NCBI RefSeq assembly: GCF_003850345.1
Contig: NZ_CP027707.1
Coordinates: forward strand, 868,001 to 932,000
From: Pseudomonas chlororaphis subsp. piscium
GTDB taxonomy: Bacteria > Pseudomonadota > Gammaproteobacteria > Pseudomonadales > Pseudomonadaceae
DNA length: 64,000 bases
Reading direction: 5' to 3'
Positions 54,273 through 61,626 of the stretch are shown one piece after another (position 1 is the stretch's first letter; each line of letters opens with the position of its first letter). A model generated the notes under the pieces. The model did not search any database. It had not been told where the DNA came from and saw only the letters and a list, made by a program, of their open reading frames with translations. Both the position numbers and the translations under genes were made by a program.

Positions 54273-54385
54273 GGCGGTCCGTGCGGGGCAGGCTTCGGCC
54301 TGGCCGGTTCCCTCGGACGCCGGTTTCTGACCCCCGTACGGTCCGCCACCCATTTCGTGTCAGAACGGTTGGGTGGATGGCTCCT
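54273..54385 (+). ncRNA. Structured 5' leader, copy 3 (pseudoknot element)
   Basis: Same architecture as copies 1 and 2. Helix A is 54273-54288 (GGCGGTCCGTGCGGGG) with 54332-54347 (CCCCGTACGGTCCGCC), 15 of 16 pairs. Helix B is CAGGC-TTCG-GCCTG, helix C CCGG/CCGG, helix D TTCTGAC (54325-54331) with GTCAGAA (54359-54365). Helix B and D sequences differ from the other copies but still pair. It lies inside the island, upstream of the short ORF at 54410. Confidence 0.7.
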
Positions 54386-54409
54386 TAACTGTCCGAGGAG
54401 ATAAGGAAA

Positions 54410-54496
54410 ATGACCTGTCCCCCTTTTAAGCTCGTGCGCCGCCCTGGCCGTTTGTTTCGTTCTGCAAACTATCTCGGAGGATTCCGAGATGTTTGA
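54410..54496 (+). CDS. 28-codon upstream ORF (leader peptide)
   Basis: MTCPPFKLVRRPGRLFRSAN and eight more residues, TGA at 54494. It has a strong ribosome site (GAGGAG then AAGGAAA). It overlaps the ATG of the next gene by 8 bases, and its last codons cross the hairpin at 54471-54490 that hides that gene's ribosome site. Strong candidate for translational coupling. Confidence 0.6.
   Translation: MTCPPFKLVRRPGRLFRSANYLGGFRDV
54471..54490 (+). promoter_or_regulatory. Hairpin sequestering the ribosome site of the 54489 gene
   Basis: ATCTCGGA-GGAT-TCCGAGAT, a perfect 8-bp stem with a 4-base apex. The GGAGG ribosome site is in the left stem and loop; the ATG at 54489 begins at the end of the right arm. 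Ribosomes reading the upstream ORF would open it. Confidence 0.65.
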
Positions 54497-55025
54497 TCTC
54501 TCGCTTCTAATCGGCCTCCCCAAACCCAACACCATCGATACGGCATCGCTTACCCCTGAAGATGCCGCAGTTAAACTTCGACAGGCTGCCACTCTTCGGC
54601 TTAATGGAGCACAAAGCATCCTGCTTCATTTTCCGCAGGACGTTGAGCTGGCTGTAGAGCTGCTGGATGATGCCGCAGTGTTGTTCGACAAAGCGTTTCG
54701 ATATCTGACCGGCATCCCCGCTCAGCGCGTTCATCAGCAGATCGGTGAGTACTTTTCTATCCCGTCTGTTGAAGGTTGTCCTGGTATCCGGACCCCATGG
54801 GGCAATGAATTCGGCCCAATGATTGAGGACGGCGTTCGTTGTGCGGAGACTTGGCTTGACGGCTCATCACTGCCGTTATGGTGGGCACTGGCGCAGAGCC
54901 GAAAGCGTCATCGCCCAGGGGATTCTCAGGAAGCGTTTGAGGCCGGTTTTCTGCTGCGCTTGCAGCAGACACTGATCATGCGGCGTGAAGCCGCCACCTC
55001 TCAATCAGCCAACTTTGATGCTTGA
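54489..55025 (+). CDS. Island protein, 178 residues, function unknown
   Basis: MFDLSLLIGLPKPNTIDTAS start. Mostly helical and soluble, with no signal, membrane segment or motif I recognise. It is translated behind the pseudoknot leader, the 28-codon ORF and the hairpin, and followed by a long inverted repeat/terminator. That much regulation on a hypothetical gene is unusual. Confidence 0.6.
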   Translation: MFDLSLLIGLPKPNTIDTASLTPEDAAVKLRQAATLRLNGAQSILLHFPQDVELAVELLDDAAVLFDKAFRYLTGIPAQRVHQQIGEYFSIPSVEGCPGIRTPWGNEFGPMIEDGVRCAETWLDGSSLPLWWALAQSRKRHRPGDSQEAFEAGFLLRLQQTLIMRREAATSQSANFDA

Positions 55026-55062
55026 GGCTGTACTTGACGTTTGAGATTTGCTTTTCCCGCCA

Positions 55063-55115
55063 AACCCTCCGATCCAGCGATCTTTGATCGCGCCGATCGG
55101 AGGGTTCACTCGCTT
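55063..55115 (+). terminator. Large inverted repeat, probable terminator of the 54489 gene
   Basis: Perfect 12-bp arms AACCCTCCGATC (55063-55074) and GATCGGAGGGTT (55095-55106) with a second hairpin GCGATC/GATCGC inside, followed by a T-rich stretch (GCTTTTTCTC). Confidence 0.75.
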
Positions 55116-56087
55116 TTTCTCGAAGCCGCCTCGTTCCACCCTCCTATTTCAAATTTGATTAGCGCCACATCTTTTACCCGAGTAATTGCCCTCGATCTCT
55201 ATCGAGCGCAACGCAGTTTCAACGTCAAAGCAGAGCTTGTCGTAGGGCTATGGCTGGAGAGATGGCGACACCGGCGACAACGGCGACAACCCATACAGAA
55301 CGGGGCCTGGAGCATGGCGACATAAGTGGCGACAGTCGCCACTTTTTGCACGCTTTGCCCGTAACGCTTGACCGTCTTTTCGAGTGGGTATAAAAATTGA
55401 CGCACGGACCGCTGTCGTTGACAGCACCAGCCCAGGTAGCCAGAACCTTCAAGGCTACGCCACTTGCATGGTGGTTCTCCCGAAGTGCGATTAGCGTCCG
55501 GCGGCTCGCACGGTCACTCCTTAAGAGTGATGGATGCCTACTCGACTTATCTGCCCACTGCGGCAGACGATGGAACTTCCTCTCTGCGCTGCAGCAACCT
55601 CACCTTTCGGCACACTTCGCTGCGCCAGACCACGCCCGTCTCTTTCTGCTGAAAAGAGACGGGCGCTCGAACCACTGTTGCAAGCCTCGTCGTACAAGGC
55701 ACTGCTGCAACTCTCCTCGTGACAATCGGCCTGACAACTCCGATTCGTCGCCATCCACAACGACACAGGCATCGGTGCCGCAGCTCATGGACGAGCTGCA
55801 CCTGACTGACAGTCAGGCATGCCCCAGGTGTCCATGTCTTTGCCTTCTCCCACCCATGATCTCCAGGTGCCGAGCTCGTCAGTCGTCACAGTCTCCGCCC
55901 GCCCGCATTTTCGGATGCGCCAAGGAGGCCAGATCATGGGTTCATGCCCTCGCTCCCGGTCGTAAGGAGCCGTTCGTTCCGCGTCAGTGAACACCTCACA
56001 GGCCGCAGGGGCCTTGATCCCTGATAACACTCAACAGCCGTGGCGGGACTACGTGAGGACAACCAGCAATCACCGAGGAGAGGGCCC
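55116..56087. other. Gene-free stretch upstream of the DUF3987 gene
   Basis: Open frames on both strands are unconvincing (basic, Ser/Arg-rich, no ribosome sites). It contains a GGCGAC repeat cluster (55265-55345, five direct copies and the palindrome GTGGCGACAGTCGCCAC). It also has a 12-bp perfect inverted repeat GCCCGTCTCTTT/AAAGAGACGGGC at 55634-55664. Confidence 0.4.
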
Positions 56088-57494
56088 ATGCAGCAGTTAG
56101 ATCCGAAGCTTGAACTACCACGACACCCTCGACCGCTTATTGAATCGAATCCTGTGGCTGATCCCTATCCGGTCCAGGCGCTGGGTGGAGTTCTTGGCCC
56201 CGCGGTGGCGCGCATGGCCGAAGTGATCGGTGTGCCCCAGGCACTGGCTGCGCAATCGGTGTTGGCTGCCTCGGCGCTCGCCACTCAAGGTCATGCGGGC
56301 TTATACCTCGACGGGAGAAATTACCCATTGTCGCTATACCTGATCACTGTGGCCGCGTCAGGGGATCGCAAGACGGCGGCGGACCGATTTGCCTTGCTAC
56401 CAGCACGGCAATGGGAGCGTGAACAGTGGCAGCGCTACCGTGAACAACTTGCTCGGTACCATGCCGCGCAGCGACAGGCGCAGCGTATCTGCTCTGCTGA
56501 TCCCGACTCCGCAAACGGCGTACCGCTTGAAGCGGAGCCCTCTGCACCCCGAATGATCACCACAGACCCGACTATCGAGGCCCTGATCAAGGGGCTCTGT
56601 CATGACTTGCCCAGCATGGGGTTGTTCTGCGATGAAGGAGGACAGTTTCTCGGCAGCAGTACCATGAGTCGGGATAACCGTTTGAAAGCGATCACGACCT
56701 TGTCGTCACTCTGGGACGGCAGCCCAATTGATCGCGCTCGATCCATGGTCGGCGAAAGCCTGCGGGCTTATGACCGGCGCTTGAGCCTGCACCTGATGTT
56801 GCAGCCGTACTTGGCCATGCAGTTATTCAGTGACCCGTTGCTGCAGGGGCAAGGCATTCTCGGTCGCTGCCTGATGACTTGGCCCACCAGCCTGGCCGGA
56901 CAACGCAGCTACCAGGCTGTCGACTTGTCCAAAGACGCCACCATAAAGCGATATCACCACCGTCTTTCGGCCCTGTTTTATCAGCCTTGGTCACTTTCCG
57001 CTGACGGTGCTCTGCAGCTATCACCGCTGACGCTCAGTCCGTTGGCCCGCCGTCGCTGGATTGATCTGCATGATGCCATCGAAGCCCAGTTGGGTGAGTT
57101 TGGTGAGCTGGCCAGCGTGCGGCCCAGCGGATCGAAGGCCGCCGACAACCTGCTGCGAGTCGCCGGTATTTTGGCCGTGGTGGAGGAGAGCAGTGTCGTG
57201 GAGGTCGACCATATCCAACGGGCCTCGACCTTAGTTGGCTACTACCTCACCGAGATCCAGCGTCTGACCGAACAGGAACCAGTATGCCGGGTAAAGGAAG
57301 AGGCGGACCGGCTGCTGCGCTGGCTGCAGGTCAAGGATTGGAAGTGCTTCAGTATTAGAGACCTGAATCGCAATGGTCCCCGCTTTGCCCGTAAGAGCAG
57401 TCGCTATGCCGCCAAGCTGTTGGTCGAGTTGATTGATCATCAGTGGCTGATCACCGACGGCCACACCTTCGAGGTGCGCCATGTTCAATCTTGA
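56088..57494 (+). CDS. DUF3987 (YfjI-like) island protein
   Basis: 468 residues from MQQLDPKLELPRHPRPLIES with GAGGAGAGGG before the ATG. LYLITVAASGDRKTAADRFA carries a Walker-A-like SGDRKTA, and TDPTIEALIKGLCHDLPSMG / LFCDEGGQFLGSSTMSRDNR are typical of the DUF3987 family of phage and island proteins, which are probably primase/helicase-related. It begins a coupled cluster with the next three genes. Confidence 0.8.
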   Translation: MQQLDPKLELPRHPRPLIESNPVADPYPVQALGGVLGPAVARMAEVIGVPQALAAQSVLAASALATQGHAGLYLDGRNYPLSLYLITVAASGDRKTAADRFALLPARQWEREQWQRYREQLARYHAAQRQAQRICSADPDSANGVPLEAEPSAPRMITTDPTIEALIKGLCHDLPSMGLFCDEGGQFLGSSTMSRDNRLKAITTLSSLWDGSPIDRARSMVGESLRAYDRRLSLHLMLQPYLAMQLFSDPLLQGQGILGRCLMTWPTSLAGQRSYQAVDLSKDATIKRYHHRLSALFYQPWSLSADGALQLSPLTLSPLARRRWIDLHDAIEAQLGEFGELASVRPSGSKAADNLLRVAGILAVVEESSVVEVDHIQRASTLVGYYLTEIQRLTEQEPVCRVKEEADRLLRWLQVKDWKCFSIRDLNRNGPRFARKSSRYAAKLLVELIDHQWLITDGHTFEVRHVQS

Positions 57495-57834
57495 TGAGGC
57501 CCTGCGCAACCATCTGGCTCTGCGCCAAAAGGAGCCAAAAACGCGGTTTGTCGCCGCTGGTGTCGCCACTTTGTCGCCACGCTCAAAGCCAGGCAGGGCA
57601 AGGGTTGTCGCCGCTGTCGCCGATGTCGCCAACACCCGTAAAACTATCACCTCTACGACAGCCATCATCCGAAGGTTGAAAGAGGAGGGTGCGATCCTCT
57701 TCGTCATGAATAACTCGCTGTATTTTCGCCCGACTGATTGGGCCCAGTTCGCCATCGTGAATGCGCACTGGCGAGCCCTCTTGAATGATCTCGCTGCAGT
57801 CGATCAGGAGCAGAGCAATGGCTCGGGTCGGTAA
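57481..57834 (+). CDS. Hypothetical island protein with Val-Ala repeats
   Basis: 117 residues from MFNLDEALRNHLALRQKEPK, overlapping the DUF3987 gene by 14 bp. The centre has several Val-Ala pairs (FVAAGVATLSP, RVVAAVADVAN) encoded by repeated GTCGCC. Not a known family. It looks like a small partner of the DUF3987 protein; the C-terminal third resembles a helix-turn-helix or winged-helix end, which is a weak impression. Confidence 0.6.
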   Translation: MFNLDEALRNHLALRQKEPKTRFVAAGVATLSPRSKPGRARVVAAVADVANTRKTITSTTAIIRRLKEEGAILFVMNNSLYFRPTDWAQFAIVNAHWRALLNDLAAVDQEQSNGSGR

Positions 57835-58798
57835 GCGAGCTGGGCGCAATTTCGGCTTCGGTCGCCAGCTCAGCTATGCCGGACCGCAAGCCTTGAAAGA
57901 TCTGTTTGGCGACGGCCATTTTGCTACCGTCAAAGCCCATAGCGATCGCTGGCAGGCATTCGTGCAGTGGTGTCGATCGGATGAAGGACCGGGACTCAAT
58001 GACGCGCGCCAGATCGACCGCGAGATTCTCATGCGGTACGCCGTCCACGTGCGGGAGGAGGTTGATCAGGGCAGCGTCGGCATCGCCACCGCGCAGAACC
58101 GCCTGTCGAGCGTGAACCGCACGATGGCCGCGCTGCGCGGTGATCAGTACGTCAAAATCCCCAGTCCGAGCAAGGCGCTAGGCCTACATCGTTCGAGCGT
58201 GCGTAGTGAGGCACCGCAAGGCCAAGATCGTGCTCAGATCGAGTTGATCGCACTCGTACTGTCAGAGCGAGGTCAGCAACGTGTGGCCGCAATTGTGCAT
58301 CTGGCCCGGGATACTGGTATGCGCCTGCGTGAAGCGATCTTGGCGGACCTGCCCCGACTGCAACGTGAGGCCAGGCAACTGGACAAGATCAACATCCAGG
58401 ACGGCACCAAAGGCGGTCGATCAGGCGCGTCAGCACCGCGTTGGATCGCGGTTACTGATCAAATTCGTGGCGCCTTGGATAGGGCCTGGGAGGCTTCACC
58501 CAGTGTCAGTCGGAACCTGTTGGCCCCCAACGAGAGCTACAAAGAGTTTATGCAGTCAGTTGTGCGACCGGCACGGGACATCTTGCATGAGCATGGATTG
58601 AAAGGCTTTCATGAGCTACGGGCGGCTTACGCCTGTGAGCGCTATGAGCAACTGACTGGCTTGAATGCACCCGTCAATGGCGGTCGTGTTCATCGAGAAG
58701 ATCTAGAGCTTGATCAGCGTGCACGACAGCAGATCAGCCACGAATTGGGACATAACCGCATCGATGTGGTGAGTGCCTACATCGGAGGTCGGCGATGA
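57818..58798 (+). CDS. Tyrosine recombinase (Integrase_1-like)
   Basis: 326 residues from MARVGKRAGRNFGFGRQLSY, overlapping the upstream gene by 17 bp. The catalytic set is visible: Arg in TGMRLREAIL, His-x-x-Arg in FHELRAAYACERYE, a second His in ISHELGHNRIDV and Tyr in VSAYIGG. Probably a second integrase of the island or of an embedded element. It is coupled to the next gene by an ATGA overlap. Confidence 0.75.
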   Translation: MARVGKRAGRNFGFGRQLSYAGPQALKDLFGDGHFATVKAHSDRWQAFVQWCRSDEGPGLNDARQIDREILMRYAVHVREEVDQGSVGIATAQNRLSSVNRTMAALRGDQYVKIPSPSKALGLHRSSVRSEAPQGQDRAQIELIALVLSERGQQRVAAIVHLARDTGMRLREAILADLPRLQREARQLDKINIQDGTKGGRSGASAPRWIAVTDQIRGALDRAWEASPSVSRNLLAPNESYKEFMQSVVRPARDILHEHGLKGFHELRAAYACERYEQLTGLNAPVNGGRVHREDLELDQRARQQISHELGHNRIDVVSAYIGGRR

Positions 58799-59064
58799 CG
58801 GCCGAGTTCGACATAGCGTTGTTCCTGGGCCCCGTGCTCAAAGGTGCACATGCCACGCAGCAGCGGCACATCAGGCAAGCAGAAAGGATGCACGAGGTGA
58901 TTCGTGAACGCTGGGGTTGCGCGACTCCCTGGTCCTGGAGAGAAAAGCACGTGAGATGGTTTCTGGAGCACTATTTGCGATGCTCAGCTCCAGCTACCAT
59001 CTACTACTACGAGTTAACAGCAGGGTTGATCCGCCGTAGAAAAGCAAAAGTCGTGGTTGCCTGA
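58795..59064 (+). CDS. Small hypothetical island protein
   Basis: 89 residues from MTAEFDIALFLGPVLKGAHA. Its ATG overlaps the recombinase TGA (ATGA), so it is translated with it. Basic C-terminus (LIRRRKAKVVVA). Unknown function; perhaps a recombination accessory protein. Confidence 0.6.
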   Translation: MTAEFDIALFLGPVLKGAHATQQRHIRQAERMHEVIRERWGCATPWSWREKHVRWFLEHYLRCSAPATIYYYELTAGLIRRRKAKVVVA

Positions 59065-59081
59065 TAGACCTTTAAGCGTGA

Positions 59082-59126
59082 GCCCCTGAGTATGGGAATG
59101 CGGAGCCTTCCCATACTCAGGGGCTT
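59082..59126. terminator. 18-bp perfect inverted repeat between convergent integrase genes
   Basis: Arms 59082-59099 and 59109-59126 (AGCCCCTGAGTATGGGAA and its exact complement) around a 9-base loop. Likely a bidirectional terminator or cruciform at the end of both the integrase-1 operon (+) and the P4-type integrase (-), although no long T run follows. Confidence 0.6.
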
Positions 59127-59230
59127 GGCTGAAGAGGCACAGGCATACCAGAGATCTGGCGACTGTCGTCACTCCTTTCGCCCTGCTACACGACACGGAT
59201 CGTAGCCGGTGGCGCGTACCTTTTGGATGT

Positions 59231-60487
59231 TCAGCGAATCGGTACGACGTTGCGATCTCTGGTTTGATTGATGGCCGATGCCGACAGGCTGCCGATGGCC
59301 GCCTTCTGGATATGTTCACTCCACCAGGCCATCATCGGACGCCGGCGTTCAATGTAATCCGTTCGGTTGTAGGCGCTACGAACTTCGTCCTTGTCGACAT
59401 GCGCCAGCGCGACCTCGATCAGCTCCGGATCCCAGCCATGCTCATTCAGGATGGTGCTCGCCATCGAGCGCAAGCCGTGGCTGACTAGACGGTCCTGAAA
59501 GCCCATGCGCTTCAACGCCATGTTGGCGGTCTGGCTATTGGCATGGGTGCGGGGGTTTCTATCTGAGGGGAACACGTACTCTCTGTTACCGCTGAGTTGC
59601 TTGAGCGTCTCCAGTAACGAAAGTGCCTGATCGGTAAGAGGGATTGTGTGCGGCCGACGCTTTTTCATGCGCTCTGGCGGAATGGTCCAAATGCGCTTGT
59701 CGAAGTCGATATCTGCCCATCGTGTGGTAGCTGCTTCGGCAGGACGGGTCATCGTGTGCAACTGCCATTCGATCAGGCAGCGGGTCGTGCGCTTGATGCT
59801 GGCGTTCGCGATTTCCATCATGAGCTCGGGAAGCTCCTCAGGTGGTAGCGCAGCCATGTTCTCTTTCTTGGGTTTCTTGAACACCGCCCGAATTCCATTG
59901 AGGGGGTTCGCAAATATCAGCCCAGCGTTGACCCCGTAGGTCATGATCTCGTTGAGTCGTTGGCTCAATCGTTTCACGGTTTCGAGGCTCCCTTTGGCCT
60001 CGATTGGGCGAAGGATCTTGATAACCATCGGAGCAGTGATTTGAGAGAGCGGCGTTGTTTTCATGCTTGGGAAAACATGGAGCGTCAGCGATCTCCAAAT
60101 GTCTTCGGCGTAGGCTTTGGTTACGGAGTCTTTCTTCAGCTCGAACCAGGCAGTGGCCACCTTCTCGAACGTGTGTTCAGTCTCAGCAAGTTTGGCTTGC
60201 CTTACCTCATCACGCTGGGTTTTGGGATCAGTGCCCAAAGCAAGCAACTCACGCGCCTCTGCGGCTTTCTTCCGGGCGTTGGCTAACGAGAGGTCGGGGT
60301 ATGGACCAAGCGCCATGTTGATACGGCTTCTGGTAAACGGCTCGCGGTAATTGAAATTCCACATCATCGAGCCGCTCGCGCGTACTCGAAGCTGCAAGCC
60401 ATCGCCGTCGCTGAGGACGAAGTCTTTACCAGTTGCCTTGACTGCCTTGAGCTGGCGATCGGAGAGGCGGGTTGCGTTAGTAGGCAT
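59231..60487 (-). CDS. P4-type tyrosine integrase of the island
   Basis: 418 residues from MPTNATRLSDRQLKAVKATG. The N-terminal Arm-DNA-binding DUF4102 domain (FVLSDGDGLQLRVRASGSMM) is followed by the core-binding and catalytic domains (WQLHTMTRPAEAATTRWADI, VSHGLRSMASTILNE, ALAHVDKDEVRSAYNR). Such integrases use tRNA and tmRNA 3' ends. It starts 187 bp from the end of ssrA and reads away from it, as expected for an attached island. It begins behind GGATACC repeats. Confidence 0.9.
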   Translation of the reverse strand: MPTNATRLSDRQLKAVKATGKDFVLSDGDGLQLRVRASGSMMWNFNYREPFTRSRINMALGPYPDLSLANARKKAAEARELLALGTDPKTQRDEVRQAKLAETEHTFEKVATAWFELKKDSVTKAYAEDIWRSLTLHVFPSMKTTPLSQITAPMVIKILRPIEAKGSLETVKRLSQRLNEIMTYGVNAGLIFANPLNGIRAVFKKPKKENMAALPPEELPELMMEIANASIKRTTRCLIEWQLHTMTRPAEAATTRWADIDFDKRIWTIPPERMKKRRPHTIPLTDQALSLLETLKQLSGNREYVFPSDRNPRTHANSQTANMALKRMGFQDRLVSHGLRSMASTILNEHGWDPELIEVALAHVDKDEVRSAYNRTDYIERRRPMMAWWSEHIQKAAIGSLSASAINQTRDRNVVPIR

Positions 60488-60509
60488 GGGGGCTACCTCC
60501 AGCACCGTT

Positions 60510-60562
60510 TTGGTATCCTGAAAATAGCATTTGGTAGTCCAGGATACCACCTGGGATACCAA
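60510..60562 (-). promoter_or_regulatory. Integrase upstream repeats
   Basis: Inverted GGTATCCTG (60512-60520) and CAGGATACC (60540-60548) plus a third GGATACC (60554-60560), just upstream of the integrase start (60487). Candidate binding sites for the integrase or its regulator, or an arm-type att region. Confidence 0.55.
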
Positions 60563-60627
60563 AGCGCCTGGAACTCAGAAATCCTCCAAAGCCCCCAAAA
60601 GAGCTGAAACCCCCGTATTTACTGGAT

Positions 60628-60700
60628 TTCAGGCACAAAAAAAGACGTCCGTGGACGTCTTTAGATGATGAAGTGGTGGAGCCGGGGGGATTTGAACCCC
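60628..60700. repeat. Putative right attachment site (ssrA 3' end and terminator region)
   Basis: TTCAGGCACAA (60628-60638), the ssrA terminator and the tmRNA 3' end TGGTGGAGCCGGGG (60674-60687) correspond in order and orientation to the region at 45040-45125. Tyrosine integrases commonly cross over inside this conserved T-arm of ssrA. Confidence 0.5.
60637..60662 (-). terminator. Terminator of ssrA
   Basis: AAAGACGTCC / GGACGTCTTT stem with an A run on the + strand, i.e. a U run on the minus-strand transcript. Confidence 0.85.
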
Positions 60701-61065
60701 CGTCCGCCAGTACTCCGCTGTCGGTACTACATGCGTAGCCGTGTCTATTGAGTTAACCCTCAGCGACCCGACGGGCAGGGTGCTTTGGGCGAGTTGTGTA
60801 AGTTTTAGCCGCTTCGTCCACAACGTACTGCACGGCGATTCTGTTCTGTATGACAATCATTTCGGGTTTACAGACATCCCCTGATGATTGCTGGACCCGA
60901 AGGTACCAGAAGGAAGGCTAGCGCCGCTTACGCAGCGAGAGCGTATTCCCCGTAGGTTTCGTCATTGGCAACTATAGGAAGTTGCAACAGTGGATTTACG
61001 AGTTCTGTTACCAACTCGGCATGCACCTAAAGTTTCGCAACCGGCGTCGAATCCTAAACGGCCCC
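60674..61065 (-). ncRNA. ssrA: Transfer-messenger RNA
   Basis: 392 bases. The 5' end GGGGCC (61065) and 3' end CTCCACCA (60674) pair to form the acceptor stem, and GGGGGTTC... gives the T arm. On the minus strand the resume codon and tag read as ANDETYGEYALAA followed by TAA (61-bp region near 60920-60965). The ALAA end is the degradation tag of stalled-ribosome rescue with SmpB. The gene is intact, and its 3' end is the island's attachment site. Confidence 0.95.
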
Positions 61066-61066
61066 G

Positions 61067-61092
61067 AACCTGCTGTGCATTACCAGCAGGTT
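61067..61092. repeat. 9-bp inverted repeat directly upstream of ssrA
   Basis: AACCTGCTG (61067-61075) and CAGCAGGTT (61084-61092) just before the tmRNA 5' end. It may be a precursor hairpin cut by RNase P or RNase E, or an operator. Confidence 0.5.
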
Positions 61093-61117
61093 TGTAGAGT
61101 CTACGCCAAAATGGCCC

Positions 61118-61145
61118 GCAAGGCCATCCCGAAGGCTGGCCTTGC
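61118..61145 (-). terminator. Weak terminator hairpin of the 61151 gene
   Basis: GCAAGGCCA / TGGCCTTGC stem downstream (minus strand) of the small secreted protein gene, with a short T-rich tail. Confidence 0.5.
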
Positions 61146-61150
61146 GTGTA

Positions 61151-61432
61151 TCAGTGTTCGCCCTTGGCGCTGTTCTGGATGCTCTGGATCGCGCGGGTGG
61201 TCAGGGCGATGCATTCCTTGGTGCCTTCCTCGGTGTTTTTCGCCTGGGCTGCCTGGGCTTGTTGCACGGTGGCGTCGATGTTGGCCTGCAGGTCCGCGGC
61301 CTGGATGCTGGTCCGGGCGTCGCGGATGGTTTGCAGATTCATCTGGCACAGGTCTTCCTGGTTCCCGGCGAAGCTGGGGGAGGCCAGGAGCGAAGCGGTG
61401 ACGAACAGGCCTGACAGTACAGAACGTTTCAT
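61151..61432 (-). CDS. Small periplasmic protein, function unknown
   Basis: 93 residues with a signal peptide (MKRSVLSGLFVTASLLASPSFA). The mature part is helical with two cysteines (DLCQMNLQTI and TKECIALTTRA) and could form one disulfide. It is not a recognised family. Monocistronic between dld and ssrA. Confidence 0.75.
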   Translation of the reverse strand: MKRSVLSGLFVTASLLASPSFAGNQEDLCQMNLQTIRDARTSIQAADLQANIDATVQQAQAAQAKNTEEGTKECIALTTRAIQSIQNSAKGEH

Positions 61433-61587
61433 ATGCGTCTCCTTGAGCTGAAGGGCCTAGCGCTGCTGGCCATCAGCACGGACTGCCGAGTTCTCGGGAA
61501 ACTCCCGTTTTGGGAAGCTCGATCTGTGGACTGCGGTGCCGGGGCAGGGTTCTATTTTTCTGACCGGCGTCACTGCACATCCAGGTA

Positions 61588-61616
61588 CAAAAAAGGGGCG
61601 AAACGCCCCCTTTTTT
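61588..61616. terminator. Bidirectional terminator downstream of dld
   Basis: AAAAAAGGGGCG / CGCCCCCTTTTTT stem with A/T runs on both sides. Confidence 0.9.
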
Positions 61617-61626
61617 GCCGTGCCGA

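Noticed and set aside
55397..55990. 197-codon + strand frame and several opposing frames
   Set aside because: Ser/Arg/Pro-rich, no ribosome site, competing open frames on both strands; no domain recognised.
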